This document shows positions 27,391 to 34,366 of a stretch of 64,000 bases of DNA, one piece after another (the first letter of the stretch is position 1; every line of letters starts with the position of its first letter). Below the pieces are notes generated by a model. That model did not search any database, was not told the DNA's origin, and saw only the letters and a program-made list of their open reading frames with translations. Position numbers and translations under genes: made by a program. The stretch comes from RI-43 sp033764725. GTDB lineage: Bacteria > Pseudomonadota > Alphaproteobacteria > Caulobacterales > Aquidulcibacteraceae. Location: NCBI GenBank assembly GCA_033764725.1, contig JANRIR010000014.1, forward strand, positions 62,001 to 126,000. Reading direction: 5' to 3'.

Positions 27391-28601
27391 GCGACGTTCT
27401 GGTGTTGGTCGGCGGCGACGGGCCCGAGGATCCGATCGCCTGGGCGCGCGTCTCGCGCGACGGCGACATCCTCGCCCGCGGCGTCGCGCGCGCCGGCGAC
27501 GCCGTCGCCCCGGCGGGGCGGATCGTGCTGGTGGCGCCGGGCGCGGATGCGCAGATCAAGCGCCTGCTTCTGCCCGCGCGCACCGAGGCGCAGGCCCGCG
27601 CGGGCGCAGCGGCGCTGTTCGAGGGTGTGCTCGCCGCGTCGGCCGCCGACACGCATTACGCCGTCGGCCCCGCGCAGGACGAACGCGGCGCGCGCCTTGT
27701 GGCTGCGATCGCCGCCCGCCGCCTGACGCAATGGCTCGAGCGCTGCGCCGCGCTCGGCGCCGATCCGGATGAGATCGTGCTCGATTGCTGCGTCTGGCCC
27801 ACGGCCGCGGGCGAAATCGAGATCGTCGAAACCCCAACGCGCGCCATCGTCGCGGCGGGCGCGCTCGGCGGCTTCGCGATCGAGCCGGCGCTGGCGCCCA
27901 GCGTGTTCGCACGCTGGCTCGGCCAGTGCGACGAAACCGTTCAGGCGATCCGCCTCATGGGGGCGCCGCCGCAGCGTTGGGCTGCAGCGCTCGGCCCTGG
28001 CGCCCCGCCGCTCGCCGTGCGCCCCGATGAGGACGCGCTGGACGTGATCGCGCGGGCCGCCGCGCGGGGCGCGCCGGCTGCGCCCAATCTGCGCCAAGGC
28101 GCGTTCGCGCGTGCGGTGCGCGGGGGATCGCCTTGGCGCATCTGGCGCTTCGCCGCCGCCCTCGCTGCGCTGGCGTTGGCGCTGCAGATCGGCGCGTTGA
28201 GCCTCGCGGGCTGGCGCGACGCCGACGCCGCGCGCGCCGCGCGCGCCGCAGCGGAGACCGAGTTCCGCGCCGCGCGGCCCGACGTGCGCCGCATCGTCAA
28301 TCTGCAGGCGCAGGTCGCCGCCGCGTTGAACGGCGTGCAGCAGGCGGCGGGCCATCCCGTGATCAAAGTGAACGACCCGGTGATCGCCGCGCTGCAGGCG
28401 CATCCCGCCGTGCGGCTCGACGAAGTGCGCCACAGCGCCCCTGGCCGCATCGTGCGCATGCGCTGGTCGGCGCTCGACCAGACGGCCTTGACTGCGGCGA
28501 TCGATGATTTGCGCGGCCGTGTCGGCGGCGCCGTCGATGTCGGCGCGCCGCAATTCATCGACGGTCGCCTCGCCGCGCAGGTCACGGTGACCGCGCCATG
28601 A
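27387..28601 (+). CDS. gspL: type II secretion system protein L
   Basis: Inner-membrane subunit (404 aa) whose cytoplasmic actin-like domain (residues ~1-230; LLLPARTEAQARAGAAALFE) binds the ATPase and whose periplasmic ferredoxin-like domain (residues ~290-404) contacts GspM. One membrane helix is at about residues 250-272 (FAAALAALALALQIGALSLAG). The GTG at 27387 overlaps the gspK stop. Sequence identity to model GspL is low by eye; the assignment rests on gene order, topology and this domain layout. Confidence 0.85.
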   Translation: MSDVLVLVGGDGPEDPIAWARVSRDGDILARGVARAGDAVAPAGRIVLVAPGADAQIKRLLLPARTEAQARAGAAALFEGVLAASAADTHYAVGPAQDERGARLVAAIAARRLTQWLERCAALGADPDEIVLDCCVWPTAAGEIEIVETPTRAIVAAGALGGFAIEPALAPSVFARWLGQCDETVQAIRLMGAPPQRWAAALGPGAPPLAVRPDEDALDVIARAAARGAPAAPNLRQGAFARAVRGGSPWRIWRFAAALAALALALQIGALSLAGWRDADAARAARAAAETEFRAARPDVRRIVNLQAQVAAALNGVQQAAGHPVIKVNDPVIAALQAHPAVRLDEVRHSAPGRIVRMRWSALDQTALTAAIDDLRGRVGGAVDVGAPQFIDGRLAAQVTVTAP

Positions 28602-29053
28602 TCGCCGCGCTCGCCGCCTTCTGGCGTGGCCGCACGGCGCGCGAGCGCCTGCTGCTGCAGATCGCGGGTGCGTTGTGCGCCATCGCCGCGCCGCTCTGGG
28701 GCTATGGCGCGGCGGCGCAGTTTCGTGCGTCCGCCGCAGCCGATCTGGCCGCCGCAGAGCGCCTGCGGGCCGACATCGCCGCGCTTGCCGCCGCCGCGCC
28801 TGTCGGCGGCGACGCGACCGTCCGCGGCAAGGTCAGCGCTGCGGCGGCGGCGTCCGGCCTCACCATCGCCCGCATCGAGCCCGGCGCCGGCGACCGCGTG
28901 CGCATCGCCTTCGCGCCGGCGAGTTCGCTCAACGTGTATCGCTGGATTGACGCGGTCGGCCGCAGCGGCGCTTCTGTGGTGGAGACCACGATCGTGCGCG
29001 CCGGCGAGGGCGATGTGGTCGCCGCCGAGTTTGAGGTCGCGACAGGTCCGTGA
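28598..29053 (+). CDS. gspM: type II secretion system protein M
   Basis: Small bitopic inner-membrane protein (151 aa): short cytoplasmic N-terminus, a membrane helix near residues 20-38 (LLLQIAGALCAIAAPLWGY) and a periplasmic ferredoxin-like domain ending with ETTIVRAGEGDVVAAEFEV. GspM pairs with GspL to anchor the ATPase. Called from size, topology and position between L and N; overlaps both neighbours by four bases. Confidence 0.85.
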   Translation: MIAALAAFWRGRTARERLLLQIAGALCAIAAPLWGYGAAAQFRASAAADLAAAERLRADIAALAAAAPVGGDATVRGKVSAAAAASGLTIARIEPGAGDRVRIAFAPASSLNVYRWIDAVGRSGASVVETTIVRAGEGDVVAAEFEVATGP

Positions 29054-29784
29054 GCATTCGGCCATGGCATGTGGTTCTGTTCGTCGTCGCGCTGTTGGCG
29101 TTCGCCATCGCGCGGGCGCCGGCGGCCGTCTTCGCGCCGAAGCGGGACGGCGGCTTCACCTATGCGGCGGTTGAGGGCACGATCTGGCGGGCGCACTTTA
29201 CGCAGGCGCGCGCCGGGCCGTTCGATCTCGGCGCGCTGTCCTGGCGGTTGTCGTTCGTCGATCTGCTGCAAGGCCGGTTTCGCGCCGACGTGTCGATGAC
29301 GGGCGGACGCCTGGTCGGCGACGTGCGCCTGCTGGCCAACGCCGACGGCGACCGCCGCCTGATCACCGGCGGCCTGCAGCTCGACGGCGTGGCGCTGGGC
29401 GGCTTGACGTTCGCCGGCGGCGCCCAGGTCGCGGCCACCGACATCCTGTTCGTGCGCGGCGATTGCGTGCGCGCCGACGGGTCAGCGCGCAGCGACATGC
29501 TGGCGCTGAACGAAGCGGTGCTGCGCTGGCGCGGTCCGCCGCTGGCCGGGCAGCCCTTGTGCGCCGGCGACAAGGCCGATTGGACGCTGCAGCCGGCCGA
29601 CGGCTCCGGCGGGCCCACCCGCATCGCCCTGCTTCTGGGCGCCGACGGGCGCGGCGGCTGGCGCGCGCAGCTGCCCACGGATCGCCCAGAAGCTGCGCTA
29701 GCGCTGGCGCAGGCTGGCGTTGCGCACACCGTACAAGCCGGCGCGATGACGGCGGAGGGGGAGTTGCGATGGTTTCCGTTCTGA
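29050..29784 (+). CDS. gspN: type II secretion system protein N
   Basis: A 244-residue protein with an N-terminal membrane anchor (residues 7-24) and a periplasmic beta-rich body (YAAVEGTIWRAHF, LGALSWRLSF, DVSMTGGRLVGDVRL, LQLDGVALGG) typical of GspN, an accessory T2SS subunit in part of the proteobacteria. It starts with GTG overlapping gspM and ends 16 bases inside the next gene. Its precise role in secretion is unsettled. Confidence 0.85.
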   Translation: MSIRPWHVVLFVVALLAFAIARAPAAVFAPKRDGGFTYAAVEGTIWRAHFTQARAGPFDLGALSWRLSFVDLLQGRFRADVSMTGGRLVGDVRLLANADGDRRLITGGLQLDGVALGGLTFAGGAQVAATDILFVRGDCVRADGSARSDMLALNEAVLRWRGPPLAGQPLCAGDKADWTLQPADGSGGPTRIALLLGADGRGGWRAQLPTDRPEAALALAQAGVAHTVQAGAMTAEGELRWFPF

Positions 29785-30227
29785 GAGCGCTGGCCTTCGC
29801 CGCCTGCCTCGCCGCGCCCGCAGCGGCGGCCGCGCAAGCGGGCGGGCAGGAGGTGCGCTTCGAAGCGCTGCCGCCGCAACAGCTCGATCCGGGCGTCTGC
29901 GGCCTGTTCTTGTGGTCGCGCACGGAGCGGCCGGCGCTGGTGCTGGTGGCGCGCGACAATCCCGCTGAAGCGAAGGTGCGCATTGACGGCCGCACCCGCG
30001 ATCTGCGCCGCGCGGCGTTTTCCGGCGATCCGAATTCCGGGCACTTCCAGCGTCAGACCTACAGCGACGGGCGCTTGACGCTCGAGCTCGACGTGACGTT
30101 CGACGCCGCGCGGCCGGTGCGCGACGGCGCGATCATCAGCGGCGGCGTGCTGCGCACGCGCGACGCAGCCGGCTGGGAGACGATGCAGCCCGTGGGCGGC
30201 CTCGTCGCGTGCAAAACTCAGCCATAG
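29769..30227 (+). CDS. hypothetical exported protein at the end of the T2SS operon
   Basis: A 152-residue protein with a clear Sec signal peptide (Ala-rich, cleaved near AAAAAQ) and no family I recognise. The mature part is beta-rich with two cysteines (CGLFLWSR and LVACKTQP) that could form a disulphide bond, plus GHFQRQTYSDGRLTLELDV. It overlaps gspN by 16 bases, so it is co-translated with the T2SS. A T2SS accessory or pilot role is only inferred from position. Its 3' end overlaps the convergent prepilin peptidase by ten bases. Confidence 0.65.
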   Translation: MVSVLRALAFAACLAAPAAAAAQAGGQEVRFEALPPQQLDPGVCGLFLWSRTERPALVLVARDNPAEAKVRIDGRTRDLRRAAFSGDPNSGHFQRQTYSDGRLTLELDVTFDAARPVRDGAIISGGVLRTRDAAGWETMQPVGGLVACKTQP

Positions 30228-30676
30228 GCGCCGACCAGCCACACGATCAGGGCGCCCGCCGCGAGAAACGGCCCGAAGGCAATGGCGTCGTCGCTGCGGA
30301 GGGTGCGGCCCATCAGCCGCAGCCCTGCCACCACCGCCAGCCCGCTCGCCGCCGCGATCAGCACGATGAAGGGAAGCCCCGCCCAGCCCGTCCAGGCGCC
30401 GCTGGCGGCGAGGAATTTTGCGTCGCCCATGCCCAGCGCATCGCGCCCGCGCAGCCGCCGGAACGCCGCGTTCATCGCCCAGAACGCGCCATACCCCACG
30501 ACCGCGCCGATCGCAGCGTCGACCAGGCTTTCGCCCCTGGCCCACGTGACGACAAAGCCGCAGACCGCGATCGTCAGGTTGAGCGTATCCGGGATGCGGC
30601 GCGTGCGCAGATCGATCGCCGCAACGGCGAGGCACAGGACGCCCAAGGCGGCGGCGGCGAGCGGCGTCTCCATCAT
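30218..30676 (-). CDS. short prepilin peptidase (A24 family, catalytic domain only)
   Basis: Aspartic membrane protease (152 aa) that cleaves class III signal peptides of pseudopilins. The two catalytic aspartates are visible: Asp22 in IDLRTRRIPD and Asp85 in the GMGD motif. Four or so membrane helices. It lacks the N-terminal cysteine-rich and methyltransferase segment of full-length GspO/PilD (about 280 aa), so N-methylation of the mature pseudopilins would need another enzyme or be absent. It is convergent with the gsp operon and probably its processing enzyme; service to Flp pilins is also possible. Confidence 0.88.
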   Translation of the reverse strand: MMETPLAAAALGVLCLAVAAIDLRTRRIPDTLNLTIAVCGFVVTWARGESLVDAAIGAVVGYGAFWAMNAAFRRLRGRDALGMGDAKFLAASGAWTGWAGLPFIVLIAAASGLAVVAGLRLMGRTLRSDDAIAFGPFLAAGALIVWLVGAYG

Positions 30677-30717
30677 GCGGCGCGGCGGGTGTAGGGGAAG
30701 TCGCGCGCCCGCGCGAG

Positions 30718-30757
30718 CTGTCGCGAAACTGTCACTTAACTGTCACATCGCTGTAGC
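30718..30757 (+). promoter_or_regulatory. Pho box: four 7-bp direct repeats upstream of pstS
   Basis: CTGTCGC (30718), CTGTCAC (30729), CTGTCAC (30740) and CTGTAGC (30751) repeat with an exact 11-bp period. This is the PhoB-binding pattern (CTGTCA/T plus a 4-bp spacer), here doubled, about 70 bp upstream of pstS. It predicts phosphate-starvation induction by PhoR/PhoB. Confidence 0.88.
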
Positions 30758-30827
30758 GCCCGGCGCGTAGCTGGCGCGGGCGTCACGGTCTGAGTGATGC
30801 GCAAGCCTTCGGGGGCGGAGCGTGGGC

Positions 30828-31853
30828 GTGATCGGCATCATCACACAAGCGCGCGCGCGCCTACTCGGCTTCGTCTGCGCGGCGGCGCTGGCGGCGTGCG
30901 GCGGCGACGGCCCGCCGCCCAATGTGCGCGTCGACGGCTCCTCCACCGTGTTTCCCTTGTCGGAAGCGGCCGCCGAATCTTTCATGGCGGCCGATCAGGG
31001 CCGCGCGCCGGTGACGGTGGGCGAAAGCGGCACCGGCGGCGGCTTTCGAAAGTTCTGTCGCGGCGAAAGCGATGTGCAGGGCGCGTCGCGGCCGATCCTT
31101 GCGGAAGAGATGGCGGCCTGCGCTGAAACCGGCGTGACCTTCGTCGAAATCCCGATCGCGTTCGACGGCATCACCGTGGTCGTGCAGCCGGACCATCCGG
31201 TCCAAACGATCACGATGGCGGAGCTGCGCCGCATCTGGGAGCCGGCCGCGAAGGACGTGATCACGAATTGGCGTCAGGTGAACCCGGCCTGGCCCGATAT
31301 GCCGCTGCGCCTGTTCGGCGCCGGCACGGCGTCCGGCACGTTCGATTTCTTCACCGAAGCGGTGAACGGCGCGGCGAAAGCCTCGCGCACCGATTACACG
31401 CCGACCGAGGACGACAACGTCACGGTGCAGGGCGTGGTCAGCAATGTCGGCGCGATGGGCTATTTCGGCATCGCCTATTTCGAGCAGAACCGCGCGCGCG
31501 TGCGCGCGCTGGCCGTGGATCCAGGAACCGGCCCGGTGATCCCCAGCGGCGAGACGGTCGCCAGCGGCGCCTATCCGCTGTCGCGGCCGATCTTCATCTA
31601 TGTGAACGCCGCCGAACTCGAACGCCCCGGCGTGCAGCGCTTCGTCGACCACTTCATCGCCAATGCAGGCACGCTCACCACGCAGGTCGGCTATGTGCCG
31701 CTGCCGGCGTCCGCCTACGAGACGTACGCCCAGCGCGTGCGCGAGCGTGCGGTGGGCACCGCGTTCGGCGGCGAGCAGGACATCGGCGGCAATATCGGCG
31801 AAGTGATCGCGCGCCCGCTGGTTGCGACCGTGCCGGTCGAGGCGAAGGAATAG
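30828..31853 (+). CDS. pstS: phosphate ABC transporter substrate-binding lipoprotein
   Basis: High-affinity phosphate-binding protein (341 aa), exported as a lipoprotein (lipobox LAAC near residue 21). Ligand motifs are clear: DGSSTVFPLSEA, GESGTGGGFRKFCRGESDVQGASR and GAGTASGTFDFF, the Ser/Thr loops that hold phosphate. The GTG at 30828 has a GGAG site at good spacing; a GTG at 30822 is too close to it. It follows the Pho box and heads pstSCA. It resembles the PstS branch found in SphX-like proteins. Confidence 0.94.
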   Translation: MIGIITQARARLLGFVCAAALAACGGDGPPPNVRVDGSSTVFPLSEAAAESFMAADQGRAPVTVGESGTGGGFRKFCRGESDVQGASRPILAEEMAACAETGVTFVEIPIAFDGITVVVQPDHPVQTITMAELRRIWEPAAKDVITNWRQVNPAWPDMPLRLFGAGTASGTFDFFTEAVNGAAKASRTDYTPTEDDNVTVQGVVSNVGAMGYFGIAYFEQNRARVRALAVDPGTGPVIPSGETVASGAYPLSRPIFIYVNAAELERPGVQRFVDHFIANAGTLTTQVGYVPLPASAYETYAQRVRERAVGTAFGGEQDIGGNIGEVIARPLVATVPVEAKE

Positions 31854-31860
31854 TCCGGCG

Positions 31861-32775
31861 ATGACCATCACGCCGATCGACAAGGATTTCACGCGGCGCC
31901 GGTCGCGGCCCGCGGAGGCCGCGATCGAAGGCCTGCTGTTTGTGTCGGCGGCGGCCGCGATCGCCGTCGTGGCCGGCATCCTGTTCGTGGTGGTTTCCGA
32001 AGCGGCGAAATTTTTCGCCGAGGTGTCGGTGGTGGATTTTCTCACCGACACGCAATGGACGCCCCTGTTCCAGGACGCCCGCTACGGTATCGCGCCGCTC
32101 TTGTCGGCCACATTCATGTCGACATTGGTGGCGCTTTCGGTCGCGGTGCCCTTGGGATTGATCGTGGCGATCTATCTGTCGGAATTCGCCAATCCGCGCG
32201 CGCGCGAAATCATCAAGCCGATCCTGGAATTGCTCGCCGGCGTGCCGACGGTCGTCTACGGCTATTTCGCGCTGCTGTTCGTCACGCCGCTGTTGCAAGC
32301 GCTGATCCCCGGTCTGCCGGGCTTCAACCTGTTGTCGGCAGGCCTCGTCATGGGGCTGATGATCATTCCCTATATCGCGTCGCTGTCGGAGGATGCGCTG
32401 CGCGCAACGCCGCGTGCGCTGCGCGACGGCTCGATCGCGCTGGGCGCCACACGGCTCGAGACCTCGCTGCGCGTGGTGTTTCCCGCCGCCATTTCAGGCG
32501 TCGTCGGCGCGGTCATCCTGGGCATGTCGCGCGCTGTCGGCGAGACCATGATCGTGGCCGTCGCCGGCGGCTTGCAGCCGCAGATCGTCACCAGCCCGAC
32601 CCAGGCGGGCGCGACCGTCACCGCCTTCATCGCGCAGGTCGCGCTCGGCGATCTGCCCTACGGATCGCTCGAATATCAAAGCATCTTCGCCGCCGGCCTT
32701 GCGCTGCTGGCGCTGACTTTGGCGTTCAACATCATCGCCTTCGTGCTGCAACGGCGCTTCCGGGAGGCGTATTGA
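31861..32775 (+). CDS. pstC: phosphate ABC transporter permease C
   Basis: Inner-membrane permease (304 aa) with six membrane helices and the EAA loop contacting the ATPase (RDGSIALGATRLETSLRVVFPAA). GVPTVVYGYFAL and SRAVGETMIVAVAGG are conserved PstC helix motifs. It starts seven bases after pstS and overlaps pstA by one base. It forms the translocation path with PstA. Confidence 0.95.
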   Translation: MTITPIDKDFTRRRSRPAEAAIEGLLFVSAAAAIAVVAGILFVVVSEAAKFFAEVSVVDFLTDTQWTPLFQDARYGIAPLLSATFMSTLVALSVAVPLGLIVAIYLSEFANPRAREIIKPILELLAGVPTVVYGYFALLFVTPLLQALIPGLPGFNLLSAGLVMGLMIIPYIASLSEDALRATPRALRDGSIALGATRLETSLRVVFPAAISGVVGAVILGMSRAVGETMIVAVAGGLQPQIVTSPTQAGATVTAFIAQVALGDLPYGSLEYQSIFAAGLALLALTLAFNIIAFVLQRRFREAY

Positions 32776-33740
32776 TGTCGGACGCCGCCCTATCGCCGCA
32801 ACGCATCGCACTTGACGCGCAACCGCCTGGATTGGCCGCGCGCCGGTTCTGGGATTCCACGTTCATCGTCTGGGGTCTCGGCGCCACGCTCGTCGGCGTT
32901 GCGGTGCTGATCGCGCTGATCGCCGGCCTTTGGATCGACGGCGGCGACAAGCTGAGCTGGCGCTTCCTGTTTTCGTTCCCGTCGGCGTCGCCGGAGCGGG
33001 CGGGCATTTATTCCGCCTGGGTGGGCTCGCTGTTCGTTATTCTGACGACCGCCGCCATCGCCATCCCGCTCGGCGTGATGAGCGGGCTCTATCTTGAAGA
33101 ATACGCGCCGAAGAACGGCGTCACTGCAGTCATCGAGATTGCGGTCAACAATCTCGCCGGCGTGCCGTCGATCATTTTCGGCCTCTTGGCGCTGGGCCTG
33201 TTCGTGCAGCGCCTCGACCTCGGCCAGACCATCCTCACCGCCGGCTTGACGCTCGCGCTGCTGATCCTGCCGATCGTGATCGTGGCGACGCGCGAGGCGG
33301 TGCGCGGCGTGCCGCAGGATATCCGCAACGCCGCGCTGGCGCTCGGCGCAACCAAGTGGCGCACGACGCAGGATCACGTGCTGCCGTATGCGATGCCGGG
33401 CGTGGTCACCGGCGTGATCATCGGGCTGTCGCGCGCGATTGGCGAAACCGCGCCGATCATCGTCATCGGCGGCTTGAGCTTCGTGCCGTTCCTGCCGGTG
33501 CTGTTGCCAAGCGACGTCATTCCGCTGAACGAGGCGGCGCAGTCCTGGCTGCCATGGAACTGGCTGGAGAAGGGCTTCACCGTGCTGCCGATCCAGATGT
33601 TCAATTGGACGTCGCGTCCGCAGCAGGAATTCATCGATCTCGCGGCGACGGCGGGCCTCGTCCTGCTGGCCATCACGCTGTTGATGAATGGCGGCGCAAT
33701 CTGGCTGCGCTATCGGCTGCGCCGCAACATCCGCTGGTGA
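32775..33740 (+). CDS. pstA: phosphate ABC transporter permease A
   Basis: Inner-membrane permease (321 aa), partner of PstC. It has six membrane helices, GLYLEEYAPKN, NNLAGVPSIIFGLLALG and the EAA loop NAALALGATKWRTTQDHVLP, followed by SRAIGETAPIIVIGG. The extended loop LPWNWLEKGFTVLPIQMFNW is common to PstA. The expected pstB and phoU genes do not follow; a lipoprotein gene does. Confidence 0.95.
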   Translation: MSDAALSPQRIALDAQPPGLAARRFWDSTFIVWGLGATLVGVAVLIALIAGLWIDGGDKLSWRFLFSFPSASPERAGIYSAWVGSLFVILTTAAIAIPLGVMSGLYLEEYAPKNGVTAVIEIAVNNLAGVPSIIFGLLALGLFVQRLDLGQTILTAGLTLALLILPIVIVATREAVRGVPQDIRNAALALGATKWRTTQDHVLPYAMPGVVTGVIIGLSRAIGETAPIIVIGGLSFVPFLPVLLPSDVIPLNEAAQSWLPWNWLEKGFTVLPIQMFNWTSRPQQEFIDLAATAGLVLLAITLLMNGGAIWLRYRLRRNIRW

Positions 33741-33742
33741 TC

Positions 33743-34363
33743 ATGCGCGTTCTCGTCATCCTTGCGCTTGCGCTCGCCGGCTGCGCGCGAACGCCCGAGG
33801 CCCCGGCGCCCGAGCCGGAAGGTCCGCCTGCGGCCACGTCGTTTTTCTGCGAAGACGCCACGGCGCGGTCGATCCTCGTCGGCGGCGCGGTCGGCGAGGA
33901 TGGCGCGCTGACGCTGCGCGAATTCGCCATCGCAGACGGCGCCTTCAAGCCGGATCAGCGCATTCTGAGCGAAGCCGTGCAGCGCAGCGGAGATGCGGCT
34001 GCGGCGTCGGCGACCGTCTCCGCCGTGCAACTTGGCGAGCGGACGGCGGCGTGCGCCACCGATCCCGCCGCACGCTTCGCCGGCTTCACCGCGCGCGCCA
34101 TCGTCGTCGTCACCGAACCCAGCCCGCGCGTCGCGCGCATGCGCATCACGCCGTTCGACGGCGGCCCGCCGATCGAAGCGATGGGCGCGATCGAGATCGG
34201 CGGCGCGAGCCTGACCTTCACCGCCGACATCGGGGCCGACCGCTACATTCTCTATGCGCCGCAAACGGTGCGGGCGACGCTGTCGCTCTGGCGCGGCGGC
34301 GCCAAGGTCGAAACCGAGACGCTGTTGGCTCAGCATTCAGTGCTCGCGCCGGAAGGCGATTAG
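33743..34363 (+). CDS. hypothetical lipoprotein following pstA
   Basis: A 206-residue exported protein with a lipobox LAGC (Cys at about residue 14) and a Pro/Glu-rich linker. The body carries FFCEDATARSILVGG, RTAACATDPAARFAGFTARAIV and a beta-rich C-terminal half; two cysteines besides the lipid one may pair. No domain is recognised. ATG 33743 lies two bases after the pstA stop, so it is very likely part of the Pho-regulated pst transcript. A phosphate-linked envelope role is inference. Confidence 0.7.
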   Translation: MRVLVILALALAGCARTPEAPAPEPEGPPAATSFFCEDATARSILVGGAVGEDGALTLREFAIADGAFKPDQRILSEAVQRSGDAAAASATVSAVQLGERTAACATDPAARFAGFTARAIVVVTEPSPRVARMRITPFDGGPPIEAMGAIEIGGASLTFTADIGADRYILYAPQTVRATLSLWRGGAKVETETLLAQHSVLAPEGD

Positions 34364-34366
34364 GCG

